From Symbiodinium kawagutii (lineage: Eukaryota; Sar; Dinophyceae; Suessiales; Symbiodiniaceae), in the NCBI GenBank assembly GCA_009767595.1, contig VSDK01003676.1, positions 867,908 through 931,907 on the forward strand: 64,000 bases of DNA, read 5' to 3'. How positions within the stretch are numbered: the first letter of the stretch is position 1; each line of letters opens with the position of its first letter. The notes beneath the pieces are model-generated. The model ran no database searches and was not told the origin of the DNA. It saw nothing but the letters and a program-made list of their open reading frames with translations. Of the stretch, positions 1 through 12,233 are shown in pieces. The translations under genes were made by a program, and so were the position numbers.

Positions 1-945
1 AAGCCCAACTAGCAGTCAATATGCAATGTAGAGGTGGTTTCCATCAACAGGGTTTCGTGCCGGCGCAGTTAGAGCTTAGGGGACCAATCACATGGGTCAG
101 CTCGACATGGAGATATCCTCACATGACAAGCCGATTTTTGGTTGCAAATCAGGATGCTGTAAGAGGTCAATGTCTTTGGTGGGCCCAAGCCACGAAGCAA
201 CCAGTTTTTTTTTTTAAGCTGGATACCGCCAACAGTTGCAGATCCACATGTCTATGCCCGGTGACCATCAAAAACAGCTCGTTTTGATGGCAGGCGAGCT
301 GTCTACAGAGCAAAGTGAAGAGCTGTTGATCGCCTTTGGCCGAAATGTTTGGGCTGCAGCCGATGTGCCTCGCTGTGCCAGCACTGGGTCGCGGGCCCCG
401 CATCGTGGTTTCCTCTGTAGGGGGCGCCCAGTCGAAATTGGAGGGTTAAGACTCATAAGAATGGCTGGTGATAAGAGTGGAGAGCAGGCACCAACCCACA
501 GTTGTGCAACAAACACTGGTTTTCATGAAAGTGTTTCAGTATAGATGTCACATGGAATCAATGCTGCTGACATACATGTCAAAGAGATGCAACCCTCGTC
601 AAACTGCTCCAACCACTTGAAGAAGCCAAGGCTTGACCGTGTTGATATGATCATTGCTTGCGTTTGGAAACGGCTGAACTTGCATGACATGTGTGTTGCA
701 CTTACTCTTAGCATTTTTCAGTTTAATGATGCTTAATTGACTCTAATGAAATTGAATGGCATATTCTTTTAAGCATCTCATGGGAAACAATGGCATATGC
801 AGTTGCATCTCATGGCAAACCACATGGGACACCACACATACGTTTGACAATTCCAACGGCGCAGAGAGCAGCCACAAGCTGTGCTGAAGCCCCTTAGGAG
901 CTCCTGGAGGTGAGTGCCATGTTGGCTGCCGTGGGGGGCGCCCAG
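1..945. other. No confident exon
   Basis: Short frames are open here, including a GC-richer patch around 350-460, but none combines a good acceptor, a donor and a clear coding frame. Probably intronic or intergenic. Confidence 0.4.
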
Positions 946-1071
946 TCCTTGGATCCTCGGAAGTTTTCGCCGCAGGGCCTGGGCACTGCAGGGCTGTCGC
1001 TGCGCAATGCCGCGGATATGATGCTGGACGAGGACTGGGAGAGCGCCATGGGAGAGCTGGAGGCGCCCAGG
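946..1071 (+). CDS. Candidate internal exon, unknown protein
   Basis: The open frame begins SLDPRKFSPQGLG and continues through DEDWESAMGELEAP. It follows an AG (GCGCCCAG) and ends at a possible GC donor (CCAGG|GCAGGG). The sequence is GC-rich relative to its flanks and its third positions are mostly G or C, as expected for dinoflagellate exons. The second half is acidic. I do not recognise a family. Both borders are inferred. Confidence 0.5.
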
Positions 1072-3001
1072 GCAGGGAGGGGGCACCCCCCCCAGGTGCT
1101 GCAGCTCTGGGGATGGCCAGGGCTAGTGCGATGAGTGCGGGGGGATAACGAGAATGGAATGAGAAGTTGTAGAGATCACAGTTGATGGAAATGCCTCTGA
1201 CTTCTTGCGGCTTTGAATGGTTCCAGGTTTTGCTTCTCGTGTGGCACTAGCTGCTTCCGGAGCTGAAACTGATGGATAAAGCCCTCAGTCTAATTCGTCC
1301 AGTTCGGGGGTGGCCAGTTATTATTACGAACATATCACTGGGCTTTGGTGGTGCCCGTTCTCCTCAGAATTGTGCACAGTAGAAATCCAGGGTCAACATC
1401 GTCATCAAGAAACCCTGGTTGGTTCACCCAACGTCAGGCATACCTTCATACCCAAGAGTTACACCATCTATGTGGATAGACTTGCTGGATGATCCTGCCA
1501 GGCATCATTGATTACCACAGGGATTTGGAGGGTAACCAACCGAAGCCCCTCAACGTCAGGTTGCAGCTGTGTCTAGCGAAGGCTTCCTGCCGCCCTCGTA
1601 CATGCAGGGTCTAGTGGTGCCTTGCCGCAACGCTGGCTGGTGGCGCTGACAGAAACTGGTGGCAGGCTATGGCAGTTCAGGATGGTTGCTGATGTTTGAT
1701 GGCGATGAATTGAGGGTTATATAACGAAATGATCAATGATTTAAGTATGGCTCATTAAGGGCTAAAATACTCAATAGTGTTCAAAGATCATTGAGCAAGG
1801 GTTAAACGCTGTTTGATGATGTTTGATGTTTTTGATTCAGGTTTGACGCTGTTTACAGATGGTTGGCAGTGATAGGTATAGGTTGACACCGCTGAATGAT
1901 GGTCACTCATGCCGACGCCTGAGATGATGCGAACAACAACTACCACCCATGGATCACCCATCATATTCAGCTGGTCTATCCCTAGTGGTCGATCATCAAT
2001 CACTTCCGACCATTACCAACCATTCACAGCAGCATAATCAACCACTAAAAACGAAACCATTTACACAATCAATCATGATGGTTGACTATTTGAGTCTTCA
2101 GTATTGAACGCAAATCACCTCCCCAAGCTGTTTGGCTGCAAGTAGCATTGGTCCAAACACAGAGCCTGACCCACAGGTCCCGTCTAATGCATTTAGAAGA
2201 CTCTACTTGGAAGAGAGATGATGTTCATGCTCACACATTTCAACTGCTGAAAATAGCGGAATAAATTTGAGATAAAAGTTGGATGGATCATGTATAGATA
2301 GTCCATGCTATTCTTGGTGATTAGCCACCCAGTTACCACCGGAGCTTTGCTAAGGACCTTTTTGCGTATGAAGTACCCATACCCAGCTGCGAGTGGAAAA
2401 CGGCCAAGTCATGTTTGAGCCACCTGGCACCACTGGAATGATTTGGCCATGCGGCTGGGCGCGAGGGTCAACCGCCATCAGAGCTCCCTATTGGACGAGA
2501 AATCACCAGCTGTTTAGGGTTAAACTGCTGGTGACTGATCAAATATATGGATCTCGTTGTGGCCTAAGCACAACCTCACAAGCGCGGCAAAAGTGTCTGG
2601 ACCCCGCGCGATGGCAATGAAGAGAGGTAGTTTCGGGGCAAAAACTTCCAGCTTCCTTTCCCCACTGCAATGAAACCAATGCAGTTGTAAAACCGACGCC
2701 CCAATGAAATCCTGCGGGTGCTGAACCTCTGCATCTCCCGTGGTTCAGGGATGCGTTTTCGGGGGTGCATAAGCTGTGGATAACCCGATCGAATGAATCA
2801 ACTGAGACATGGATGAAAGCATCGCTGAAGCTCTTGGCCGTTACCAGTCAGCCACCGGGCAACTGCATGCAACTGTGGGGTATGACCCAAACTCATGACT
2901 ACGAATGGGAGGGTCTATCCCAAGTCTAGCTGATCACTTGGCTGTTGCTGAACTGCCCACGTGTGCCCTCCGAGCTCGTCCCGGAAATCCTTGGTGCTCA
3001 G
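1072..3001. other. Intronic/intergenic stretch
   Basis: AT-richer sequence rich in TGATGG/CCATCA words. No exon with two acceptable borders was seen. A GC-richer patch at 2385-2620 has open frames but no coherent splice borders. Confidence 0.4.
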
Positions 3002-3118
3002 GACGTTTGTCAAAGAATCTGGCAGACGTGGCATCGAGCTTGAGCGCGGGGGAAGTTGTGAATTCGTTGAACCGGGCATCGAAGTTTCTGACCAGTGCGG
3101 CTGGCCTCTTTATGCCAG
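3002..3118 (+). CDS. Candidate internal exon, unknown protein
   Basis: Starts after an AG|G acceptor and reads LSKNLADVASSLSAGEVVNS, then LNRASKFLTSAAGLF, an amphipathic pattern with GC-rich third positions. It ends at a possible AG|GC donor (ATGCCAG|GCGGTT). A second frame (TFVKESGRRGIELERG) is also open, but its third positions are less GC-rich. No family recognised. Confidence 0.45.
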
Positions 3119-3157
3119 GCGGTTGCTGGGACTTGAATTTTTTCGATTGGAATCTAT

Positions 3158-3215
3158 TTGGGATTCTGGTGTTTAATAGTGGAGAATATTGGGGGTTCTG
3201 GTGTTTAATGATAGG
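3158..3215. repeat. Short direct duplication
   Basis: A unit of roughly 28 bp ending in TTCTGGTGTTTAAT occurs twice in tandem with a few mismatches. Confidence 0.6.
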
Positions 3216-3469
3216 GAATAGTAATGACATTTGATGACCAACAATAGGATGAGCCACTATTATAGTTGGTGGTTTTTATACATATTTTTCTCTTGTCTAT
3301 TTGGATTGTCTACTGGCTGACTAGCAATAACCAATATTTTGGGGATGGTGAAAACGACAAGCCAGGAAACTTTGCAAATGATGCAAGCGGGTTGGATGAT
3401 CGGTGCAAAAAATGTGAGGCACAGAATGAAAAGCCAATTGCCCACGCATGCGTTTCTATCTATTGATAG

Positions 3470-3640
3470 AGAGTTTGATAGGTAGGTAGAAAGACAGAGG
3501 GAATATAATAGAGGTAAAGACTGGATAGACATAGGATCAAATGGTAGATAAATGCATAAATAGATGCAGGGATCGATACATAGTAAGAAAGAGGGACTGA
3601 TAGGGATCGATGCATAGATAGATGAACATACAGGGGTACA
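3470..3640. repeat. Degenerate GATA-type low-complexity tract
   Basis: Irregular GATAGATA/GATGCATAGATA words in AT-rich sequence. Intronic in appearance. Confidence 0.6.
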
Positions 3641-3755
3641 TGCGTGTGCCCCAAAAAGTCATATCTTTTCTTGATTTTTCTTGTGTGTTGGGAGTGCGGT
3701 TCAGATGTGTCAGCACTTGTCTTACCGTTCGGGCTCTCTGTTTTGACCTCCCGAG

Positions 3756-3880
3756 GCTTTGAAATGCCCCCAGATCCTCGAATCTACCGTGGGCCGCGTG
3801 GAGAGACGCAGCGTGATTTCTACGGCTCTTTCTACACGCCACCGGAGAAGCAATACGTCCAGGAGCTGCCATTCACATGA
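3756..3880 (+). CDS. Candidate exon, possibly C-terminal
   Basis: Follows an AG|G acceptor and reads GFEMPPDPRIYRGPRGETQ, then RDFYGSFYTPPEKQYVQELP, ending at a TGA at 3878-3880. Composition (charged, Tyr/Pro-rich, no low complexity) is typical of real protein. The TGA may be a true stop or may lie just inside an intron that starts with a GA donor. Family unknown. Confidence 0.5.
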
Positions 3881-4843
3881 AGACAGCACCCAGCTGTTTG
3901 ATTTCTTTGCAGAACGCCATTGAATGTGAACAAGGAAGAGTTTTCCTTTGCAGTTTGTGAATTGTTTGGTGGATTCAAGGGCTGGACCCGCCGTAGCCTG
4001 TGCAGATGACAATGAATATGCCGTTCAGCTCTTGAAACTAATAGGTGATAATAGGTGACTTCGATTGCTGCAGCAGTGTTTCTTTAATTTCTTTAGGCAC
4101 AGTCACCAGTTCCAGGGGTGAGGGCGTATTTTTTCGTCAAGCAAGAACATGTTTTTGGGTTGTTGATGGTTGTTGTAACCTGATGCTGGATGCCTACTGC
4201 TGGGGTCAACAACCTGCATTGTGACGGCATTGTGCAGGCTGAATCTTGCATATACTTCTTGCCGTAGGTGTTGGAGACAGATCCGCAGACAGAAAGAGAG
4301 GGAAGGAGAGAGATTGAAAAGTATATTAACTGAAAGACAGTGAAAGCAGAAACAGAATCTGAAAGAAAAAACAAGAGAGTGGAAGGAAAAGGCAGCGCAA
4401 GAACGTGGGCAATTTCAATCCTTGTTTATCAAGCAGCTTCAACGTACCATTTCTGTAATCCTTCGATATCCTTTCCGATATCCTGGTTCCAACCAGGTTG
4501 TAAATACAACCGGGCAACCGTATCACACCGTTGTCCATGGCATCATAACCAAGTAGCAATTTAGCCGGGTAACTCTCACCAGGTTGTAACCATTAGCCTG
4601 GTAATTCAACCATCCTGCTACTTGGCATCATTCTCATCAATCTATCTCGCATAAACCCATGTAATCCTTTGTTCGATCTCAAAATTTTCAACGCCAACTG
4701 CCCTTGCACACATCATGATCCTCTACAGATTTCACACCCCTAAGCCATAAAAACCTGAGTCCCATCCCAGGTAGCCTTCCCCAGCCCCATGGTGGACCCC
4801 CCCCTCCCCCCGTTGACCTCGGTGAGGACGCGCCCCCGGGCAG

Positions 4844-4963
4844 CCGTGCAGCGGAGCTGCTGGAGAAGGTGCAGCGGGAGCTGGCGGAGGCGGGGAACTC
4901 CAGCAGCCAGAGGTGGTTCGGCGCCTGGTGAAGCGGCTGCACCCGGACCAGAACAGCGGCAAG
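4844..4963 (+). CDS. J-domain-like exon, with a 1-nt frame break
   Basis: The first half reads AAELLEKVQRELAEAG in one frame. The second reads PEVVRRLVKRLHPDQNSGK in the frame one base earlier. The switch falls at a run of four G near 4893; one extra G there would join the two frames. HPDQN resembles the HPD motif of DnaJ J-domains, which contact Hsp70, but only this helix is visible. The 3' border is AAG|GCGCGA, a GC donor, and the next exon continues in phase 0. The break may be a homopolymer sequencing error or a real lesion. Confidence 0.6.
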
Positions 4964-5580
4964 GCGCGACGTACGGGGCGCCATGGGGGGGTGGGGGGAG
5001 GGCCCTACAAATGGGCAGTGGGCAGTGGGCAGTGGGATGAGCAGTGGAATGGTGGAACGGTGTCAGTTGGAGTGGTTGGTGAGTTTGAGGTTGGAACCCT
5101 TTGAGTCAGAGGGGTTGATGATTGACATTGATGAACCGTGATCAGGCATGTACATGGCTGAGAATTGGAACATGTTGAAGCATGTTGGTTACAGTTGATA
5201 CTGATGGAGTGGTTGTAATTATCATTTACAACATGATGATTCTGGTAGTTGACTTATGGCCGATGATGAAACGTTGCTGTCAGCAACCCAAGGAAGCAGT
5301 GGACAAGAGAGGTTGATGTGTATGAAATGGAGGGCTTACATGCTTGAGATATTTTTGCAGCTCATCAGTGCTTGATAGTTCTTGACATGCATACCAATTA
5401 CCGGTATCAGTATATCATAGTATATCTATATTCTGCATGTACGTTTGTGTGAGTGTGATATGTTAATTAAGAATCTAATTCTGAAGATGTAAGACAAGAT
5501 CAAATCCAAGCAATGTCCACATCCCGGCAACCCCAGGTCGTCCACTGGTGTGATTGTTTGAGCCCCTGAGAGCTGGTCAG

Positions 5581-5645
5581 GAGGAGGAAGTGACGCCCGC
5601 ATTTCGTTACGTCCAGCGGATTCGTTCAGAGGAGATGGACCGTCG
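5581..5645 (+). CDS. Exon continuing the J-domain-like protein
   Basis: Begins exactly after CTGGTCAG (AG|G) and reads EEEVTPAFRYVQRIRSEEMD, continuing HPDQNSGK of the preceding exon in phase 0. It ends at a strong GT donor (CG|GTGAGT). From memory, LHPDQN followed by an acidic stretch and TPxFxxVQ recurs in dinoflagellate predicted proteins; I could not verify this here. The intervening intron (4964-5580) therefore has a GC donor. Confidence 0.7.
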
Positions 5646-6100
5646 GTGAGTCGGACCCATTCGATCCGAAAAAAAGAAAACGCGACCTGGCGCGTGGCTG
5701 GACCTGCCGTTCGGTAGATCATGTGCGAGAGGAAATTGGTTTCCCCTTGTTGTTGGTGTCGTTATCCAATACTGGCTGGTGGGTTCAAACCTTTAATTGT
5801 TCTCTTGTATTATTATACATGGTTGGTTGTTTGGTTGACTTATGTTTTTCATGATTGATGTGTATCTGTAGTGCCATACAATTATCACCTGGCATTGGTT
5901 TTCCAAGTTCAGGAGTTCATAGCGAGTCCGAGTTCCATCATTTGGAGAGGCACTTCTAGGGTTGGTACACTTTGGTGAAACCGATGTTCGCATTTCAGCT
6001 TTACCATTCACTCAGGAATACTCAGATTTTATTGACCATCTAGTCATGTCACCAAATTTTTGGGGCCAAAGTTTTTTTGCCATCGTTAGGAGGATGACAG

Positions 6101-6181
6101 CTTTGGCCCCCTGAAAAGCTTCTCAAGTGCTTCCGGGAGCTTAATGCCATGTGCTCGAACCATGTTTGTTGTACCGTTGAG
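6101..6181 (+). CDS. Candidate exon, frame uncertain
   Basis: Two frames are open. FGPLKSFSSASGSLMPCART matches the phase left by the 5581-5645 exon and ends at GAG|GTGGCT. WPPEKLLKCFRELNAMCSNH runs further and looks equally protein-like. The acceptor is ATGACAG. Frame and 3' end cannot be settled by eye. Confidence 0.35.
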
Positions 6182-6420
6182 GTGGCTCTGACCCACGGCC
6201 ACATCAACAATTTTCCAGACCTGACCACCGCCATGATGCCAAAGTTTCTGCTTTTTTGGTCAGTTTGGTTATTTCCTGGTTATTTCTTGGTGGTTTCCTG
6301 TTGTTTCCAGGGCAGGAGTGTTGGCGTTGATGACTTTCGATATCCACCCATTGACGCTTGGCAATGTTGAAATGCAAGCCAAGCTGCTGGTGCTCTCTCG
6401 CTGCTGCCGTTTTGCAGCAG

Positions 6421-6524
6421 GTAGAGGATGGAAAGAAGGTAGAGGAGCAAAGCGATGAGAAAGACATGGGCATGTCCTACGATCCTTGGAACGATTGGTG
6501 CGATTTGGGTGCTCTTGTGGAAAC
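6421..6524 (+). CDS. Candidate exon, acidic segment
   Basis: Follows TTTTGCAGCAG and reads VEDGKKVEEQSDEKDMGM then SYDPWNDWCDLGALVE. It ends at AAAC|GTAATG. Hydrophilic and acidic with clustered Trp. No family recognised. Confidence 0.5.
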
Positions 6525-6805
6525 GTAATGGCAGGAATCCAACTAGAATTTAAAGTTGAATTGATTTATTGATGCTAATGGAGACAAGCGCACACAAAAG
6601 CGAAAAACAAATTTGAAAAGTATAAGTATAAGTGCATTCACTGGAATGCCGGTACCCTCTCTCTTCATCTCTTGCTTTTTCTGCCCAAAGGACCGTTTTT
6701 GGGGCTCTTCGGGGTACCGCCATGAAATCCATTCATCCAGGCTGATGGATAGCAAGCCATGTGCAGCTCATGATTGGCCGAAGGATCGGCATTGGATGTG
6801 GTCAG

Positions 6806-6876
6806 CTTAGCCAGCCTTCCTGTGGGCATCTCCCAGATTTACCACAAAAATGTCTACGCCAACGTTTTCGGTCCAA
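6806..6876 (+). CDS. Candidate short exon
   Basis: Lies between GTGGTCAG and a good donor (CCAA|GTAGGT). Reads LASLPVGISQIYHKNVYANV. No other frame stays open with the same borders. Function unknown. Confidence 0.45.
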
Positions 6877-7223
6877 GTAGGTACCCCCACAGTTTGACTT
6901 GTCCATACCTCCAGCTGATGCTATCAGATATCAATCATTGCTATGCAGTGGAATGCATTTGCCCATCTTGCATGTTTTTGTGTGTGTGAATGAAGTGGTG
7001 GTAGATATTTTGTGTTATTTGCAAGATGGAAGGTGAGCTTGGTTTGATTCTGTGCAAGTGTCTACGGAATGGAAGCGCAGTACAAATCACCATACCGCAA
7101 ATGCATGAAAACAACATGTTGGAAAGCCAACTGTTTCAACCAGCAAGCTACTAGGGGGTCCCTCCTGAAATGACGTCCCCCATTGAGATCCCAAACTGAA
7201 GAGGTCCCATGACGTCTCACCAG

Positions 7224-7324
7224 TCATGGCCCAGTCCCTGCTGGACGGCGGCTGTCAGGACGAGCTGGGCGACTTGGGCCATTTGCGGAAGGCGTTTGGC
7301 TGGGAGAAGAGCGCGGGGCTGGGA
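7224..7324 (+). CDS. Candidate exon
   Basis: After CTCACCAG it reads MAQSLLDGGCQDELGDLGHL then RKAFGWEKSAGLGAL, with mostly G/C third positions. The 3' end is uncertain (possible GC donor near 7325). Unknown family. Confidence 0.45.
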
Positions 7325-7833
7325 GCGCTGCCATAGCCTTCGCCTTAGCCGGCTACCTGCTACCTTAAAACCATGGCACAGTGCAACGGGGAGAGTTGTT
7401 GGTGATGGTTTAGCACAAGACACTTGGATGTCATGTTGTTGGGGTTTTGTTGGATATCGAGGTGTCTTAGGGATTTGCCACACTTATGTAGATTGATTTG
7501 GTAATCTTTCCATGGAAAAGTCTGGGCAACCGCTTCATCCAGACATCATTCAAAGCGTAAATGCATAGTTGAGAAGGTCACTCATTTGCAGCCAAGTCCG
7601 TAGAATGTTCAATATCACTTCACGATGTCATCCATCGCATAGCTCCCAGCCACCCCCTGAGAATGCTGTTCTTTCCTTGATAGTGCGCCTTGTATCATTG
7701 ACAGTTCCTAACTCTAGATTATCTTGATCAAGTAGTAGTCAATCTATATATATATATATCTACTCTGATAATTTTTGATCTATATTTAATGATCGTTAAA
7801 TTTATTTTATTTATATTATAGATCTATCTAGGG

Positions 7834-7862
7834 CCAACCCTCTGAGATGCCCTGGCAAAAAA
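7834..7862. repeat. Dispersed repeat, copy 1
   Basis: A 27-bp word starting CAACCCTCTGAGATG and ending in an A run is repeated essentially identically at 61680-61706. A diverged relative lies near 25000. Confidence 0.6.
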
Positions 7863-7926
7863 ATCTAAGGATAACTACGGTATGACCTCCTATTAATCTT
7901 CGGACTCCAGCTGATCAGCTTGCCAG

Positions 7927-8002
7927 GTGGAAAAATGCGGTCCTTTGTCGACTTTCCTGAAGCTGCGCCAGCTTTGGTCCCACAAAACTGCGGACTGGAC
8001 AG
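7927..8002 (+). CDS. Candidate exon
   Basis: From TTGCCAG| to GGACAG|GTCCCC, reading GKMRSFVDFPEAAPALVPQN then CGLD. The opposite strand is also open here, so strand is less certain than elsewhere. Confidence 0.35.
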
Positions 8003-8538
8003 GTCCCCAGGAGAGCGACAGCGCTAGGGCCTCTGGTGGGGCGGGCCCTTCGGGGTTCCACAGCCCTGGCATCGGCTTGTTGTAGTGAGAGTCGGGAACT
8101 CATGAGTTCCAGTTCAAGGTTGTGGCAACCATGCCCATGATTCCTATGATGTGATGTAGCACCAAAACCTACCAAGACCTGTGATGTCCGTTGGGATTTG
8201 TTCACCCCTTGTAAAACCGTCCGTTTTGCAGCAATACGGATTCAGGTTCCAGCCATGTACTCACGGAAGAGCCGTAGCATGTGGCGATTGCAGGACGCCC
8301 CCTCTTTCAAGAACTGAAGAAGCAAGACATAAGCAACCACATATATTAAAGCAATATTTTTGATAAACCACCACTAGTTCAAGCATACGCAACCATGGCA
8401 TGCCCAGTTTTACTCTGGTGACTGTCACGCTATTCCACATTGACAGTCAGGAACCATTTTTTCTTGGTGCTGTGGTGCATCACTGTATGATGACAGGTGT
8501 ACCCCATGAAGGCTGCAGCCTGCTGATGACGCCGCGAG

Positions 8539-8692
8539 GACAACGACAAGGCCATCACTCCGTCGATCCGAGTGAAGGTACAACCCAAGAGCCTGGACGA
8601 AAAGGTGGCGCAAAAGGCAGGGACGAGCCAGCTGGGACCAAGGGCCGAGGGCTGGGCAGGGGCTGGTGGTGCATCAGGGGATTCCTCAGCTG
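8539..8692 (+). CDS. Candidate exon
   Basis: AG|G acceptor (GCCGCGAG|GACAAC). Reads DNDKAITPSIRVKVQPKSLD then EKVAQKAGTSQLGPRAEG and a Gly/Ala/Ser-rich tail, ending at AGCTG|GTGATC. The lysine-rich first half and clean borders make it one of the better isolated exons. Family unknown. Confidence 0.55.
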
Positions 8693-9519
8693 GTGATCGG
8701 AGTTGATCAGTGGTGGGGGATTCAAACAGCAAAAGCAAGCAGTGAACTTGGACCATAGTTCGGCATTGATCGCTACATAATAGTTGGTCGTCAATATTTT
8801 TGAGAAGTCCTTTGCCAGCTGGGTTGAGGATGGCCGAGTAGGCTGTGCAAAATGGTCGCAGGACCAACCAACAGAACTTTGAGAAGCTCAGACTGGCGAC
8901 TGGTTGTAAGCCCATTACCCAAGCAGCGGCTTTCCTCCAGAATATCAGATTATCAGTGGATGATGGGGGAGATGGGCCATCAACATCAGTTGTCGGACAG
9001 CCAATCGACCACGGCTGATAATGGGAAGTAAGGCACGTATGACACACGGGCCAGCTCAAGAAGCACGCACAGACAACTGGCTGCTTGGTTGCTTGATTTG
9101 GGGGTTCATCAGATCGCTACATACCAAAAGGCCCCAATCATTGTATATTGTGCGACTATTTCCAGCAGCTGCCAGGTTCCCAACAAGCCACATGCACTCC
9201 ACGACCGTGGGGGTACCATGATTGATAACCCCATTTGACCGCTTGTGGACCGGGCCAATGAGGACCAGTGTGACCAGTGGTGTGTTCATCCTGGGGCCTC
9301 TAGGGGTTGGCCATGGCTGATAGGGTTCGACCACAAGCCATCTTTGACCAGTAACATGGCCAATTGTCGAGGCCAATGACCACAATCCATCAGAAAAGTA
9401 AACACCTGGGTTTTGGGGCCTTTTAGCTAGTGGTTAACAATGGCTGTTAGTGGTCGCGAAATATTTTTCCATGGTTGAACATGGCTTGTGGTCATTGACC
9501 TTACCTGAAGCTTCGCCAG

Positions 9520-9669
9520 GTGAAGGACTTTTTCTTCTACAATGCCATCAACCGGCACAAGACGCTTGGATATGCGCTGGCCGCATCAAGAGCAGTGCAC
9601 GACCAGCAATGGCTTGATGCCCATCCATTTGTTGGAAATTTGTGGTTTGCGGCATCTGAAATTCCAAAG
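9520..9669 (+). CDS. Exon 1 of chain 9.5-14.9 kb
   Basis: Lies between TTCGCCAG|G and CCAAAG|GTTCAT, exactly 50 codons in phase 0. Reads VKDFFFYNAINRHKTLGYAL, then AASRAVHDQQWLDAHPFVGN and LWFAASEIPK. It joins in phase to the next candidate exon at 10135. Aromatic-rich and soluble in character; no family recognised. This chain is my inferred gene model and assumes no missed exon in between. Confidence 0.6.
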
Positions 9670-10134
9670 GTTCATGTTGTTTTCTATTTTTCTGTAGTTT
9701 GTGTTGGCTGGGCTTGCCAAGGCATGTTGTAGCAAGTTCAAGAATTGCAGTGTAGAGGCGTTCCAGCCACGTTGGATGAAGGTGGTAATCCACCAATTTT
9801 GACAATAATGGGTATGCATGTTCAATCTAATGTATAAGCCAGTGATAGGTGTCTATTCATGTGCAAAATTGAATGCGTATTCCGTATTACTTTGTTTTTT
9901 CACGCGAATATATGCAATATGTATGTTACTTGGTTGTTTATTTATTTATTCATTCATTTATCTATTTGTTTATCTATTCATGAAATTATCTATCTATATA
10001 TCTATATTCATCTTTCGGTACATATTTGTCAAGCCAACGAAAAGCTGCAAAAGCAACTAGACGTTGAAGGCACTTGTCATCCATGGTTGGGAGCCGCTTC
10101 AGGATGACGACTCTGACCCCTTCCTACCATGCAG

Positions 10135-10231
10135 AAAACTATTCTCCCGATGACAACCGTGGAAAGCTCAGGGCAGGGCGCCCCCAAGGGATCTTTAGAT
10201 CAGCAGAGTCATGGCAGCGCAAGCAGCGAGG
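10135..10231 (+). CDS. Exon 2 of chain 9.5-14.9 kb
   Basis: Starts after CCATGCAG in phase 0, reads [20 protein letters not shown] then [13 protein letters not shown], and ends at GAGG|GTTGAG in phase 1. Ser/Gly-rich, probably a linker. Two other frames are partly open, so the frame rests on phase agreement with both neighbours. Confidence 0.45.
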
Positions 10232-10829
10232 GTTGAGCGATTTCAAACAGCACGGCTCATCAGTGGACGCCCGCTAGTTTTGCCGTTGTCGCTATGCTTG
10301 TTATTTCCCGCATTGGTGTCGGTTCTTATCACCTTGCAATGCTTGGATGCTGGAGGTGATCATTCAATCAACTCTTTTGAACGATTCTTATTGACAAAGA
10401 TCAAGCGAATACATCATCTATTGCTCTTGGCGATATCCCTGAACGTTCGTTTTTGTCTAAATCACATGGTGTTGTTGCTTATTCAGTGTTGGTTCTGTCT
10501 CCTCATTTCGATGCATCCCAACATCCCAACCTGTTGGTATACATATCCCCCATTGTTGGTGTTTTTTTCCTATTGATGTTGACTATGTCCTCGTACTGTG
10601 CATGGTTATATAGCTGCCCATTGGTTCTATTCTCCATGGTTAGTTGTTATATGTTCTCCTGTTGGTTATGTTCCAAAACCTTTGGTTGTTTGTGATATTG
10701 CATACTTATGTGCCCGGTTTATGATATCCCCTCGCTATACATCTTGCAGTCGCTGTGACGTCATTGGTTTGTTGAATTTCCTCCTGTTGCATCCATGGTG
10801 AAGTTACATCTCAATACATCCCATGGTTT

Positions 10830-11108
10830 CCAAATATATTTATATATATATACAGATATAATTTACATATCCATATCAATAGCAATATAGTGAATATAAA
10901 CAACTATTTTTGAATATAAGATCTATATATTTTTTTAAATATATCTAAATATGTATATATATATATATATATACAAATATATCTAAATATATTTGAAAAT
11001 AGATCTAAATACATTTAAACATTTATCTAAATATATTTAAAAGTATTGATATATATTTAAATAAATAAATATATATATATATATATATATGTATTAGAAT
11101 ATATGAAT
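10830..11108. repeat. AT-rich microsatellite-like tract
   Basis: Long runs of (TA)n and ATATTTAAA words. Low complexity, inside an inferred intron. Confidence 0.8.
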
Positions 11109-11240
11109 ATATCCCTGTCTCTCTCATCCCCTGATGGTGAAAATCTCCTGGGTGCCATCTCCCCTGTCACGGCACCGCCACTGGGAGCCCCTCACCTGCT
11201 GCACCACGAGGCTTCGATCTGAGACCGTTTCTGTTCCCAG

Positions 11241-11284
11241 CCGCCTTCGAAGCGCAGTTTGAAGCCATCGATGAGGTGGTGAAA
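11241..11284 (+). CDS. Exon 3 of chain 9.5-14.9 kb
   Basis: A short exon after CTGTTCCCAG reading AFEAQFEAIDEVVK. With a GC donor at 11285 (GTGAAA|GCATGC) it accepts phase 1 and leaves phase 0, matching both neighbours. It would be one side of an amphipathic helix. Confidence 0.45.
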
Positions 11285-12233
11285 GCATGCGCCCAGTAGC
11301 GCAGTGCGGAGGCGTGGTCGGAGTTGGTTGGTGAATGGATGGTGAATGGCGTGGTAGTAATGGTTGGTTAATGTTGGTTGGTGTTCATTGTCAAGGTCTT
11401 TCAAGCGTGAGTTTGTTAGGTATTTGTCCATTGGTTTGGCTGTTGCGATTGCTAGTAACTATTGGGATTGCTAGTGCTAAGTGCTAAGACTGGTTTATTT
11501 CTATCGTGATAGCTGTTTGATAGCTGTGATCATTCACTACCAATATTGTGAAAAATAGTTCTTTCGATTCTCACTCGAGATGGCCATGTAGAGAGATTGG
11601 TTCCCATTATAGCTATCATGGTTGCTATTGCGCAATGAATGGGTGAGCAATGCTCCAATGCCGAACGCAAAGGATGATCCGTTGCCATGCGCACGTTCAC
11701 AGCGCCGAGCCGCTCCGATATTCATCCAACCATGTTTGGTGAGCTCCCACCGTCAGCTACGGATGCATGTGACGTTGGCCAACCACTGTTGTGGCCTGTT
11801 TCGCGATCACCTGACGCGCAGCCCGGCCGCTCAAAGAGGAGCAGCCCGGCATTGTTTGGCATACAATTGGCTTCCAATGATGGTGGATGAACGCTTGATA
11901 AATGGTTAACTGGTGGTCAATGAATGGCCGATTGATAGCTCAAGATGGTTGCTGAATGACTATAGGCGATAATTACGATTCATGGAAATGAATGATGATG
12001 CCTCATGATTCTTTCCAATGCCTAGGAATGACGGTCATTTGTACCTTCGACTGGATTGATCACGCACCATCTCCTGTATTTCCAATCTTGGGCTGATTGG
12101 CACTGCAGTCATGGTAAAATCACAGAATCAACATCAAACAACCTGCGAAACATACGAACATAAGATGCAACTAAAGAAACGTAGAAACGAAGAAAAAAAG
12201 AAACATATAGAAACATAGAAATCTCAGGTGTAG

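Noticed and set aside
7740..11108. AT-rich tracts as possible origins or promoters
   Set aside because: They are simple TA/ATTT low-complexity sequence inside inferred introns, with no further signal.
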